The position numbers were made by a program, and so were the translations under genes. A DNA stretch of 43,753 bases from Rectinema subterraneum (lineage in GTDB: Bacteria > Spirochaetota > Spirochaetia > Treponematales > Rectinemataceae), in contig WESA01000021.1 in assembly GCA_009768935.1 (NCBI GenBank), positions 1-43,753 on the forward strand, in the 5' to 3' direction. The notes beneath the pieces are model-generated. The model was not told the DNA's origin. It made no database searches and saw nothing but the letters and a program-made list of their open reading frames with translations. Shown here piece by piece: positions 17,962 to 26,103 of the stretch. The number at the start of each line of letters is the position of its first letter. The first letter of the stretch is position 1.

Positions 17962-19287
17962 ATGAATATGGTTCTACCGCGCATTGCGGCGCGCAATCTT
18001 CTCAGGCAGAAAAAGCGGACAATTCTACTTGCGGGGGCCATCGCGTTCGGCATCATGATTGTCACGCTCATCAATGGTTTTGCTGGCTCCTTCATCCAGA
18101 ATGTTTCCGAGAACTTCGCATATCTCATGGGTGGACATGTATTCGTGAGCGGCTCGGAATATACCCCCTCGGGCAAGCGCATCTCTGTAATCCGCGATGA
18201 TTCCGTCATTATGAAAGCCCTGGAGGATTCAGGGCAGAAATGGGCGAGCATTGCGAAAACCAGCCAGGCGACTGCCTCCCTTATCTTTGAAGGAAAGAGC
18301 GTTAGTCAGAACCTGACTGGAATCGACATCACGCATTCCAAAATGCTGAAAGAGCGACTTGTGCTCGTCAAAGGCAGTTGGGAAGATGCAAGCCAGCCTG
18401 ATGCAATCATTATTTCCCAGAGCGTCGCGAACAAGCTCAACGTACTGCCCGGCGACAAGATTGTCGCCCAGCTCCAGACCGTGACAGGGCAAAACAATGT
18501 CGGAGAATTCAGGGTGGCTGCCATTTCCGTGGACTCGAGCATTATCGGCTCGAGAATGACCTATGTGCAGCTTGAGTATCTCAACAACCTCATCGGACTT
18601 GGCAAGGGCGAATACATGTCGCTTGGCATCATGCTGGACAGGCTCGATCTCTCGGATGGATTCGCGACGTCTCTCTACACTTCCATGAAAGGAAACGGAA
18701 TTCAGCTTTTTGACAGAAATGCAAAGCAGGAAAGCACCTCGACAACGCCTTTCCAGGCAATGATCAGCGAGCAGAACAGCGAAACCTGGAGCGGCACGAA
18801 ATACCGTGTCTATACAATCGACGATGTGCTTTCGCAAGCGCGCCAAATAGTGGTCGCCCTCGATACCGCGAGCGTGGCAATTCTCATCGTGCTGTTTGCC
18901 ATTGTTATGATCGGCATTTCCAATACCTTCCGCATGTCGATGTACGAACGTATCCGCGAAATCGGAACAATGCGAGCAGTCGGCGTCCAGCGCGGAGAAA
19001 TACGGGCGATGTTCCTGTACGAAGCTCTTTTCCTTGCGCTTGCTGGGGCGATAGCGGGCATCGTGCTTGCGCTTGTCATTATGGGAATTCTCGGCTTGTT
19101 CAGCTTCGATCCACAGTCGGCAATATTCCTTATTCTCAAGCGCGGACACCTGTCGTTCTATCTGCCGCCGCTGCGGGCCATAGGCAATATCGCAATTATC
19201 GCAGTGCTCACGCTGGTTGCAGTGTATGCGCCGGCCAATGCAGCAGCCAAGCTTGCGCCGGCCGAAGCGCTCAGAACAGTCAAATAA
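17962..19287 (+). CDS. FtsX-family ABC permease 2
   Basis: 441 residues from MNMVLPRIAARNLLRQKKRT, preceded by GGAG in the 10-base gap; a longer in-frame start lies inside the first permease and is rejected. Topology matches the neighbour: one N-terminal TM helix, a periplasmic domain (about 45-310), then three TM helices with the FtsX motif ERIREIGTMRAVGVQRGEIR. The two permeases differ clearly in sequence and length, so this is not a recent tandem duplication. It acts with the LolD-like ATPase. Confidence 0.9.
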   Translation: MNMVLPRIAARNLLRQKKRTILLAGAIAFGIMIVTLINGFAGSFIQNVSENFAYLMGGHVFVSGSEYTPSGKRISVIRDDSVIMKALEDSGQKWASIAKTSQATASLIFEGKSVSQNLTGIDITHSKMLKERLVLVKGSWEDASQPDAIIISQSVANKLNVLPGDKIVAQLQTVTGQNNVGEFRVAAISVDSSIIGSRMTYVQLEYLNNLIGLGKGEYMSLGIMLDRLDLSDGFATSLYTSMKGNGIQLFDRNAKQESTSTTPFQAMISEQNSETWSGTKYRVYTIDDVLSQARQIVVALDTASVAILIVLFAIVMIGISNTFRMSMYERIREIGTMRAVGVQRGEIRAMFLYEALFLALAGAIAGIVLALVIMGILGLFSFDPQSAIFLILKRGHLSFYLPPLRAIGNIAIIAVLTLVAVYAPANAAAKLAPAEALRTVK

Positions 19288-19303
19288 CACAAGGAGTCAA
19301 TAG

Positions 19304-20101
19304 ATGAATGTTTTTTTCAGGAAACGAAATCCAAAATTTGTAAAAGCCGCCTCTCTGGCTGTGATGATGCTGGCCGGGTTGCTGGCAGCGGTGCCGACAG
19401 TCTTTGCCCAGGCAAAGCCAGATCCAGTCGCACTGCTCAAGGAATTGGATCAGCTCAGCGATTTTTCAGGAAAAGATTTTTCTGCGGTATTTACTATCGT
19501 CACCCAGAAGCCTGGCGAGAAGGACAGCGTGACGCAGGCGCGCATTTTCCGCCGCGACACAAAAAAGCAGTTCCTTATTCTCATTCTCCTGCCCGAAGTG
19601 AACAAAGGCCAGGGCTACCTCCGCGAGGAGGACAATGTCTGGTTCTATGATCCGACGAGCCGCAAGTTCTCGCACTCTTCGGTAAAAGAAAATCTCCAGA
19701 ATACAAAAGCGAAAAACAGCGACTTCACGCTGAGTTCCTTTGCTGATGATTATGCGGTCACCAGCATGACGGAAGGAACGCTGGGCAAATTCCCCGTCTG
19801 GATCCTCGACTTGAAAGCGAAAACAAACGAGGTCTCCTATGAGCGCGTAGTTCTGTACATTCGTAAGGATCGAACGATGCTCCTAAAGCGCGAGGATTAT
19901 TCGGTGAACGGCAGGCTTATGCGCACCACCGCCTATCCGAAATATATCGAGCTCGATGGCAAGCTTCTGTCGACGCAGATACTCATTCTCGATGAAATCA
20001 ACAAGGGCGAGAAGAGCCAGATCACAATGGCTGAGCAGTCGGTTGCCCCCTTGCCGGACAAGGTCTTCACCAAGGCCTTCCTCGAGCAGGTGAGCAGATA
20101 G
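19304..20101 (+). CDS. LolA-like outer-membrane lipoprotein-sorting protein
   Basis: 265 residues with a signal peptide (hydrophobic LAVMMLAGLLAAVPTVFA, cleavage near residue 36). The mature part fits the LolA-like fold used by 'outer membrane lipoprotein-sorting proteins': GYLREEDNVWFYDPTSRKF and repeated beta strands ending in LPDKVFTKAFLEQVSR. Proteins of this type bind acyl chains or lipids in a hydrophobic half-barrel. The ribosome site is AAGGAG. It lies between the FtsX permeases and a barrel gene, consistent with a periplasmic carrier that receives cargo from the ABC complex. It could instead be an accessory protein of an efflux pump. Confidence 0.82.
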   Translation: MNVFFRKRNPKFVKAASLAVMMLAGLLAAVPTVFAQAKPDPVALLKELDQLSDFSGKDFSAVFTIVTQKPGEKDSVTQARIFRRDTKKQFLILILLPEVNKGQGYLREEDNVWFYDPTSRKFSHSSVKENLQNTKAKNSDFTLSSFADDYAVTSMTEGTLGKFPVWILDLKAKTNEVSYERVVLYIRKDRTMLLKREDYSVNGRLMRTTAYPKYIELDGKLLSTQILILDEINKGEKSQITMAEQSVAPLPDKVFTKAFLEQVSR

Positions 20102-20111
20102 GGAGGCAGAT

Positions 20112-21587
20112 ATGACAAAGCGCTTTATCGCAATAGCAGGCATAGTCCTTTTTTTGAGCATGGCGGTTCAATTTGTTTCAGCGCAGGAAGGCGGCACGGA
20201 TCTCGATTCGCTGTTTGGCGAGGAAGTTGTAGTACCAGAGAATCCCGCTGGTCAGACAGCTCAGCCAGATCAGACCGGCCAGGGAGGCTCGGCGATCGCA
20301 GCCAACCCCTTACAAGGGCTCTTAAAAACTGAAGCTGTCAGGATTGGCGGCTCGATCACCGGCACCGTCGGCATTTCGGGTACCTGGAATGATCCGTGGA
20401 CAAAGGGCTTTGATATCACCGCTCCTGATGCGCAGCAGCTATCGCCAGCCTTGAGCAGCCTCGTCTATTTCGATGCGCGGCCCGACGAGGAATTCAGGGT
20501 GTATGGATCTGTCAAGACTGCATGGCCATTTTCGAGCAAATACAGTGTTTTGAACTCGGCCACCCTTGTGAACAGCACAACATTGTCGACAACAAGCACT
20601 TCGATCACTGTCCCCGATGTGAGCATCTTCGAACTTTTCTCGGATTTTCAGCTTGGGGACAAAGCCTATTTCCGGTTTGGCAAGGCGACAGTCAAATGGG
20701 GTGTGGGCTACTTTTTCAGCCCGGCGGATATCATCAACCTCGAGCAGATTAACCTTTTCGACCCGACAGCCCAACGCGAAGGACCGCTTCAGTTCCGTGT
20801 GCTCATGCCCTTTGGCCCGAGCCAGAACACCGTAAGCTTCTATACAATTTTCGATACATCAAACCCGGATTTTTCGACGACAGCGCTGGCCGGCAAAGCC
20901 GAATTTGTGCTCGGCCGCTATGAGCTCGGTGTGAGCGGTTACTATCGCGACGATACCGCGGAGCGCGCGGCACTCACACTGACAGGCCCCTTGGGGAAAT
21001 TCGATGTCTTTGCAGAGGGCGTCATTTCAAGAGGAAGCCCAAAGACATTCTATTCTTTCTCGACGAGTGCGCCGTATTACAGCACATCTGCATCCAAAGA
21101 CCATCGCACAACTCTTTATCCTTCCGCAACCGCGGGCTTTCTCTACAATGACCAGAACAACAACATCACCGCTATCGCACAATATTACTATAATGGAGAA
21201 GGTTACGCCGACAGCGAAAGAAGCAGCTCAATTTCAGCGCTCAATGCCTTGCTCTCCATGCCCCTTCCTGATGCAACAAAAACTGCGCTGACGGGCCTCA
21301 GCAAGCTCTTTGCGTATGGTTCAGGCAGGCATTATGGCGCAGCCAGCATCTCATTCTCGGAAATCGGTGGCAGCGATTTTTCAGCCTCTTTGCTGGGGCT
21401 TGCGAATTTTTCTGATTTGTCCGGCCTTGTCCAGCCAAGCGTAAGCTGGCAGGTTGCCGACAGACTTAAGCTGACCGGCTCTGCTCTTTTCTTCTTTGGC
21501 GCAAGCGATACAGAGTATGGCATTCTCAGGCCGAATAACCCGATGACGCTCAGCTTGTCGCTTTCAGCAGGTACGGGCAATTTTTGA
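20112..21587 (+). CDS. Predicted outer-membrane beta-barrel protein of the Lol-like operon
   Basis: 491 residues. The signal peptide ends near VSA/QEG (about residue 24), then comes a short acidic segment DLDSLFGEEVVVPE and a Pro/Gln linker. The remainder alternates polar and aromatic residues like a transmembrane beta-barrel, and the last residue is Phe, as is common for BAM substrates. I cannot assign a named family with certainty; it resembles DUF1302-type barrels. Its start is 10 bases after the LolA-like gene with AGGGAGG. The operon context makes it a candidate final acceptor or export pore for whatever the ABC-LolA-like system moves. Confidence 0.75.
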   Translation: MTKRFIAIAGIVLFLSMAVQFVSAQEGGTDLDSLFGEEVVVPENPAGQTAQPDQTGQGGSAIAANPLQGLLKTEAVRIGGSITGTVGISGTWNDPWTKGFDITAPDAQQLSPALSSLVYFDARPDEEFRVYGSVKTAWPFSSKYSVLNSATLVNSTTLSTTSTSITVPDVSIFELFSDFQLGDKAYFRFGKATVKWGVGYFFSPADIINLEQINLFDPTAQREGPLQFRVLMPFGPSQNTVSFYTIFDTSNPDFSTTALAGKAEFVLGRYELGVSGYYRDDTAERAALTLTGPLGKFDVFAEGVISRGSPKTFYSFSTSAPYYSTSASKDHRTTLYPSATAGFLYNDQNNNITAIAQYYYNGEGYADSERSSSISALNALLSMPLPDATKTALTGLSKLFAYGSGRHYGAASISFSEIGGSDFSASLLGLANFSDLSGLVQPSVSWQVADRLKLTGSALFFFGASDTEYGILRPNNPMTLSLSLSAGTGNF

Positions 21588-21715
21588 TGCCTAGTGGAAT
21601 GCCGAGGGCGCTTTTGATATAGTAGTTTCAAAGGAAATGGTCAAATTCTGTGCCGGCACGGCCGCTGCTGGACTTTGCCCTGCAGCCGCGGCTGGCACAA
21701 AAGAGAGGATATGCC

Positions 21716-22930
21716 ATGAAAGTACATTCCATAACGCCTCGCATCTATGCAATCCATGCGGATATCAGAAGCGATGATCTTTTCGAAGGCATCTGGCCCA
21801 TACCATATGGAGTATCGCTCAATTCGTATCTTGTGAAAGGCGAAAAAATCGCCCTCATCGACCTCGTGCGCGACTGGGTTGGCGCCCCTGGAGAGCTCGC
21901 CGGCCAGCTTGCGGCTGCCAGAACTAGCCTCAGCGACATCGATTATCTCATTCTCAACCACCTCGAGCCTGACCATACCGGCTGGCTCGGTGAATTCCTC
22001 GAGATCAACAAAAAAGCTATCATCCTCGCCACAGCCAAAGGCATCGAACTTGTGAACAACTTTTATTTCGAACATGAGCGAGTGCGGGCTGTCAAAAATG
22101 GAGAAACCCTGGATTTGGGTGCTGGCCAAGTTCTTCAATTCTTCGAAACGCCCAATGTGCACTGGCCCGAAACCATGATGACATGGGCACTAGATGGCGG
22201 CGTGCTATTTTCCTGCGATGGATTTGGAAGCTTCGGCGCCCTTGGAGACCGCGTCTTCGACGATGAGTTCTCTGCAGAAGAGCACGAGTTTTTCGAAGCT
22301 GAATCGCTTCGGTATTATGCCAATATCGTCGCAAGTTTCGGCCTTTTCGTGAAGCGCGCTGTCGACAAGCTTTCGAATCTTCAGATAAAGGTGGTTGCAC
22401 CCAGCCATGGCATTATCTGGAGAGAACACCCCGAGATGATCATTGAGCGATATCTCCGCTACGCCGATTACCTCGAGGGCTCAAGAGAAAAAGAAATCGC
22501 CATTGTGTGGGGATCCATGTACGGCAACACGGAAAACGGCCTCCAGCACGTCATCGAAGGTATTGAAGAAGAACAGGTTCCCTATACGATCCATCGCGTG
22601 CCGAATGATAATGTCTCATGGGTTCTGGCAGATGCATACAAAAGCGAAGGCATCGTAATCGCCATGCCTACTTACGAGTACAAAATGTTCCCGCCGATGG
22701 CCTATGTGCTCGATATTTTCGAACGAAAGCATGTATGGTACCGCAAAGCCCTGCGTATCGGAAGTTTCGGCTGGGTTGGCGGCGCAAAAAAAGAATACGA
22801 AGCGAAAATTGCACAGCTCAAATGGGATTCCCTCGAGCCTGTTGAATGGGCCGGCGCCCCCGATGAAGAAACTGCTGAGCTCTTGCGCGAACGGGGCCGA
22901 GAGCTTGCCCGACTTGTCAAAGGGGCATAA
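21716..22930 (+). CDS. fprA: Flavodiiron protein (FprA/NorV type, O2 or NO reductase)
   Basis: 404 residues from MKVHSITPRI, preceded by AGAGAGGA. The metallo-beta-lactamase-like diiron domain (1-250) keeps H82, E84, D86 and H87 in HLEPDH, then H149, D168 and H231, a complete ligand set. The flavodoxin domain (about 260-404) has the FMN phosphate loop GSMYGNTE. These soluble enzymes reduce O2 to water or NO to N2O and protect anaerobes. No rubredoxin domain is fused and no rubredoxin gene is adjacent, so the electron donor is encoded elsewhere. It is a single gene, convergent with the small membrane protein and oadB. Confidence 0.95.
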   Translation: MKVHSITPRIYAIHADIRSDDLFEGIWPIPYGVSLNSYLVKGEKIALIDLVRDWVGAPGELAGQLAAARTSLSDIDYLILNHLEPDHTGWLGEFLEINKKAIILATAKGIELVNNFYFEHERVRAVKNGETLDLGAGQVLQFFETPNVHWPETMMTWALDGGVLFSCDGFGSFGALGDRVFDDEFSAEEHEFFEAESLRYYANIVASFGLFVKRAVDKLSNLQIKVVAPSHGIIWREHPEMIIERYLRYADYLEGSREKEIAIVWGSMYGNTENGLQHVIEGIEEEQVPYTIHRVPNDNVSWVLADAYKSEGIVIAMPTYEYKMFPPMAYVLDIFERKHVWYRKALRIGSFGWVGGAKKEYEAKIAQLKWDSLEPVEWAGAPDEETAELLRERGRELARLVKGA

Positions 22931-22974
22931 AAAGGCGCTCACGCAGGTCGCGCAGGATCCGCGCCCCTCGTTGC

Positions 22975-23121
22975 TCAGCGCTTCCCAAAACGATCGGCGG
23001 CCACTATCAGCACAAAGAAGAATGCAATTGTCGCAAAAACCCCTATAAGGCCGCCCGCTGACACACCAATTGCCTGAACAGCGGGGCTTGCATTCTTGAG
23101 TGTCTCTATAAGATTTTCCAT
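22975..23121 (-). CDS. 48-residue single-span membrane protein downstream of oadB (possible gamma-subunit analogue)
   Basis: Not recognised by sequence. The reading frame starts at ATG (23121-23119) after a GGGGAG ribosome site, only 8 bases beyond the oadB stop, and ends in TGA at 22975. The product begins MENLIETLKN, has one strongly hydrophobic helix (about residues 18-42, glycine-rich then AFFFVLIVAA) and ends DRFGKR. Location and topology resemble the small gamma subunit (OadG) of sodium-translocating decarboxylases, which is one helix plus a longer tail, but this protein lacks the tail. It could be a minimal gamma subunit or a novel small partner of OadB. Confidence 0.7.
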   Translation of the reverse strand: MENLIETLKNASPAVQAIGVSAGGLIGVFATIAFFFVLIVAADRFGKR

Positions 23122-23129
23122 ATTCTCCC

Positions 23130-24284
23130 CTACTTCACCAGAAGCGGCACAAGCGCCAAAACCAGACCGCCTGCAATAATCGATCCGAGCTGACCTGAAA
23201 CATTCGCGCCAATGGCCTGCATAAGGATAATGTTGCCACGCTCCTCGTCGTTTGCCATTTTCTGGATGACGCGCGCGGACATCGGGAAAGCGGAAATGCC
23301 ACAGGCTCCAATCATCGGGTTGATCTTGCGCTCGTGCGGCAGGAACAGATTGACGAACTTCGCGAACAGCACGCCGCCCGCCGTGTCGAATACAAACGCC
23401 ACAAGCCCCATCGCGAGAATAAGAAGAGTCTGCCAGTTCAGGAACTTTTCAGCTGACATGCTGCCGCCGATGGTGATTCCCAAAAGGAGCGTCACCAGAT
23501 AGGCAAGCTCATTCTGGGCGAACTGAGAAAGCCGCTCCAGGACTCCAGATTCACGGATAAGATTGCCAAACATGAGCGAGCCGACAAGCGGCACTGAAAT
23601 CGGCGCGACAATACCCGCTGTCATCGTTACAACAATCGGAAACAAAATCCTGAGCCAGTGGGGCGCCGGCTTTTCATGCAATGCCATATGGATGCCCCGT
23701 TCCTGCTTTGTCGTAAGAAGCCTGATGACCGGCGGCTGGATGATAGGCACGAGCGACATATAGGAATATGCCGCAACCGAAATTGGTGCAAGATAATCGC
23801 GGGCAAACTTGTTCGCCACATAGATGGCTGTTGGCCCGTCCGCCGCCCCGATGATGCCTATGGACGCCGCAGTTTTCAGATCGAAGCCGAGCAATGTTGC
23901 GATGATCATTGTCGCAAAGATGCCGAATTGCGCGGCTGCCCCAAAAAAAATCATGAGGGGATTGCGGAACAGCGGCCCGAAGTCGATCATCGCCCCCACC
24001 GCAATAAAAATCAGCAAAGGAAAGAGCTCATTTGCAATTCCTGCATCATACAGGATGTGCAGGAATCCTGGCACACCCTCATGTTCCCATGCAATTGCGA
24101 GCGGCAGATTGACGAGGATCGAGCCAAAACCAATCGGCAGAAGGAGCATGGGCTCGTACTGCTTTTTTATTGCGAGCCATATGAGCAGTCCGCCGATGCC
24201 ATACATGACCAGCATTTTCCAGGTAATCGAAGTAAAGCCGATAAATACATCCTGCATGGATTGAATGTACTCTACAGCGGCCAT
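23130..24284 (-). CDS. oadB: Sodium-ion-translocating decarboxylase beta subunit (OadB/GcdB type)
   Basis: 384 residues from MAAVEYIQSM. An in-frame TTG 13 codons earlier is possible, but neither start has a clear ribosome site. The protein is almost entirely membrane-embedded. Family motifs are MYGIGGLLIWLAIKKQYEPMLLLPIGFG, GIIGAADGPTAIYV (the Na+-site Asp region), and GACGISAFPMSARV followed by GANVSGQLGSIIAGG. The beta subunit decarboxylates the carboxybiotin carrier and pumps Na+ outward. No alpha (carboxyltransferase) or biotin-carrier gene is in the window, so its partner must be elsewhere. A 48-residue membrane protein follows directly. Confidence 0.92.
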   Translation of the reverse strand: MAAVEYIQSMQDVFIGFTSITWKMLVMYGIGGLLIWLAIKKQYEPMLLLPIGFGSILVNLPLAIAWEHEGVPGFLHILYDAGIANELFPLLIFIAVGAMIDFGPLFRNPLMIFFGAAAQFGIFATMIIATLLGFDLKTAASIGIIGAADGPTAIYVANKFARDYLAPISVAAYSYMSLVPIIQPPVIRLLTTKQERGIHMALHEKPAPHWLRILFPIVVTMTAGIVAPISVPLVGSLMFGNLIRESGVLERLSQFAQNELAYLVTLLLGITIGGSMSAEKFLNWQTLLILAMGLVAFVFDTAGGVLFAKFVNLFLPHERKINPMIGACGISAFPMSARVIQKMANDEERGNIILMQAIGANVSGQLGSIIAGGLVLALVPLLVK

Positions 24285-24386
24285 CCAGGACAAGAATACA
24301 ACAGGAAGGGACAATAGCTGCAAATCTCAACAAGGGCGGAAAGGCTTCGCTTCGCTTCGATTCTTTACACAAGGTTAAGAACACTA

Positions 24387-24416
24387 TTGAAAGGGCCCCG
24401 CCGCGGGCGGTATATC
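24387..24416 (+). promoter_or_regulatory. Possible promoter of mnmA
   Basis: TTGAAA (24387-24392), 18 bases of very GC-rich spacer, TATATC (24411-24416). A second AT-rich stretch (TATAGT near 24449) closer to the start is an alternative -10. Confidence 0.3.
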
Positions 24417-24469
24417 CGCAGTAAAGCGCGCTGGATTAATTGCTGCCTTTATAGTAAAGTGGCTGCGCT

Positions 24470-25606
24470 ATGGAAGCTATGGAAGCTATGAAAGCTATAA
24501 ACACCGCGATTGTCGCCGTTGGCCTTTCAGGCGGAGTGGATTCTTCGCTTGCGGCATATCTCCTTAAAGAACAAGGATATGCAGTCATAGGCCTTACGAT
24601 GAAAATATGGAAAGGCGCCTATAAGATTCAAGAAGATCTCAAGCATGCGTGTTTCGGCCCTGGTGAGGAGGAAGACATCGCCGCGTGCGAGCGGCTGTGC
24701 GCCCGGCTCGATATTCCCTATCATGTCATCGATTTGTCTGAAGAATATGAGCGCTTTGTCATCGAATACTTCAGGAAAGAATATCTCGTCGGAAGAACGC
24801 CGAACCCTTGCATCATCTGCAACCGCGAGATCAAATTTGGCTTTCTCATTGAACGCGCGCACCAGGCGGGCCTCGAATTCGATTATTTTGCGACTGGGCA
24901 TTATGTTCGCAAAGCGACCATTGATGGCATCACCTACCTCAAGACAGCGCGCGATGCAGGCAAAGACCAGAGCTACTTCCTTTATGGACTCGATTCCGAG
25001 CGCCTATCGCACATCATGTTTCCGCTTGGCGAAATGACAAAAGAGCAGACGCGTGCAGCTGCGCGCACCCACGGGCTCGAAGTCGCCGAAAAGCCCGAGA
25101 GCCAGGATTTCGTAGGAGGCGGCGATTACGCGCCGCTTTTCGAAAATGATAAGCCCGAAGCCGGCGATATTGTTGATATAAAAGGCAATGTGCTGGGGCG
25201 GCACCGCGGACTGCCCTTCTACACAATTGGCCAGCGGCGCGGGCTCGGAATTTCCATAGGAACAGAGCCGCTCTACGTCCTCGCCCTCGATGCAAAACTG
25301 AACCGCGTCATTGTTGGCCATGGGAAAGGCCTTTTCTCTTCGGGCCTCATTTCGAATTCATTCAGGCTGCAGAATCCCTGTGATTTGGGCAAATCCTTTG
25401 CTTGCCGAGTAAAAATTCGCCAGAACCACAAGCCCGCACCAGCGACTGTCCTCGTGCAATCCAATGGCGAAGCGCGCATCGAATTCGAAATTCCCCAGAG
25501 AGCCGTTGCGCCCGGACAATCCGCAGTGCTCTACTCGGATGACGGGCTTGTGCTTGGCGGCGGAATTATCGATGAGGCAATCCCTGACGAGGACATTGAA
25601 GAATAA
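24470..25606 (+). CDS. mnmA: tRNA-uridine 2-sulfurtransferase MnmA, variant active site
   Basis: 378 residues. MnmA-family enzyme that thiolates U34 of tRNA(Lys/Glu/Gln). The PP-loop is SGGVDSS (20-26), GRTPNPCIICNREIKFG carries C114 and C117, and GKDQSYFL (about 165-172), LPFYTIGQRRGLGI and the C-terminal beta domain are all present. The region that normally holds the second catalytic cysteine (SQ-D/E-I-C-F) reads SQDFVGGGD (211-219), with Ile-Cys absent, while the usual Asp of DxxC is Cys (CxxC). Additional cysteines at 61, 73 and 77 may substitute. The start is preceded by tandem ATGGAAGCT repeats offering three in-frame ATGs (24470, 24479, 24488). The true start is uncertain. Confidence 0.92.
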   Translation: MEAMEAMKAINTAIVAVGLSGGVDSSLAAYLLKEQGYAVIGLTMKIWKGAYKIQEDLKHACFGPGEEEDIAACERLCARLDIPYHVIDLSEEYERFVIEYFRKEYLVGRTPNPCIICNREIKFGFLIERAHQAGLEFDYFATGHYVRKATIDGITYLKTARDAGKDQSYFLYGLDSERLSHIMFPLGEMTKEQTRAAARTHGLEVAEKPESQDFVGGGDYAPLFENDKPEAGDIVDIKGNVLGRHRGLPFYTIGQRRGLGISIGTEPLYVLALDAKLNRVIVGHGKGLFSSGLISNSFRLQNPCDLGKSFACRVKIRQNHKPAPATVLVQSNGEARIEFEIPQRAVAPGQSAVLYSDDGLVLGGGIIDEAIPDEDIEE

Positions 25607-25684
25607 CAGCGTGCTGCATTCAGGCTGAGCGCCGGAATATAGAAAAACAACAGCGCGCTGCCTTCGGCATTCAAGATTTCAGCC

Positions 25685-25713
25685 TTGATTTTTCGAATGA
25701 GTTCAAGTATTTT
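25685..25713 (+). promoter_or_regulatory. Putative promoter of ssrA
   Basis: TTGATT (25685-25690), 17 bases, TATTTT (25708-25713), about 18 bases before the mature 5' end of tmRNA. Confidence 0.5.
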
Positions 25714-25730
25714 ATGGTATTGAGCATCAT

Positions 25731-26084
25731 GGGGGTGCACTGGTTTCGACCTGTGCGGTTCGTGGTGTGCGCTGCAGGTGGAGTGGCTACTCTCCTCAAA
25801 GTGGCAAAACCTTTAAGTGCCAACAACAACGGCGCTTTCGCTCTCGCTGCGTAAGTAGCAGGCGACGGACACCATAGCGGGCTGTCTCCGACGCTATGGA
25901 GGTCTGTAACACTCGGGGGCTTACCTTGGGGCTGGTCCGGAAGTTCCGAGGGACATCAAACCGGAATACGGAGCCGGACGCGCGCCAATCCACTCGCCGG
26001 ATCCCGACAATATACCGATTGGCTAAACCTGTAGACGCGTGCATTGCACGCCCGGGGACGGGGGTTCAATTCCCCCCACCTCCA
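25731..26084 (+). ncRNA. ssrA: tmRNA (ssrA)
   Basis: About 354 bases. The tRNA-like 5' end GGGGGTG pairs with 3' CACCTCC (one G-U pair), and the T-arm is GGGGG TTCAATT CCCCC. The 5' part has the conserved GCACTGGTTTCGACC. The discriminator A is 26084 and CCA is not encoded (TAT follows), so CCA must be added by nucleotidyltransferase. The tag frame starts at GCA 25804 and ends in TAA 25852-25854, giving AKPLSANNNGAFALAA, with the standard ALAA degradation tail. If the resume codon were GCC (25819) the tag would be ANNNGAFALAA. Pseudoknot-rich sequence follows the tag. It releases stalled ribosomes together with SmpB, which is not in the window. Confidence 0.96.
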
Positions 26085-26103
26085 TATTGCCGGCCATATG
26101 CAT

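Noticed and set aside
18229..19290. 353-codon minus-strand frame opposite the second FtsX permease
   Set aside because: Shadow frame; very basic, His/Arg/Asp-rich, with no ribosome site, while the opposite frame is a full FtsX protein.
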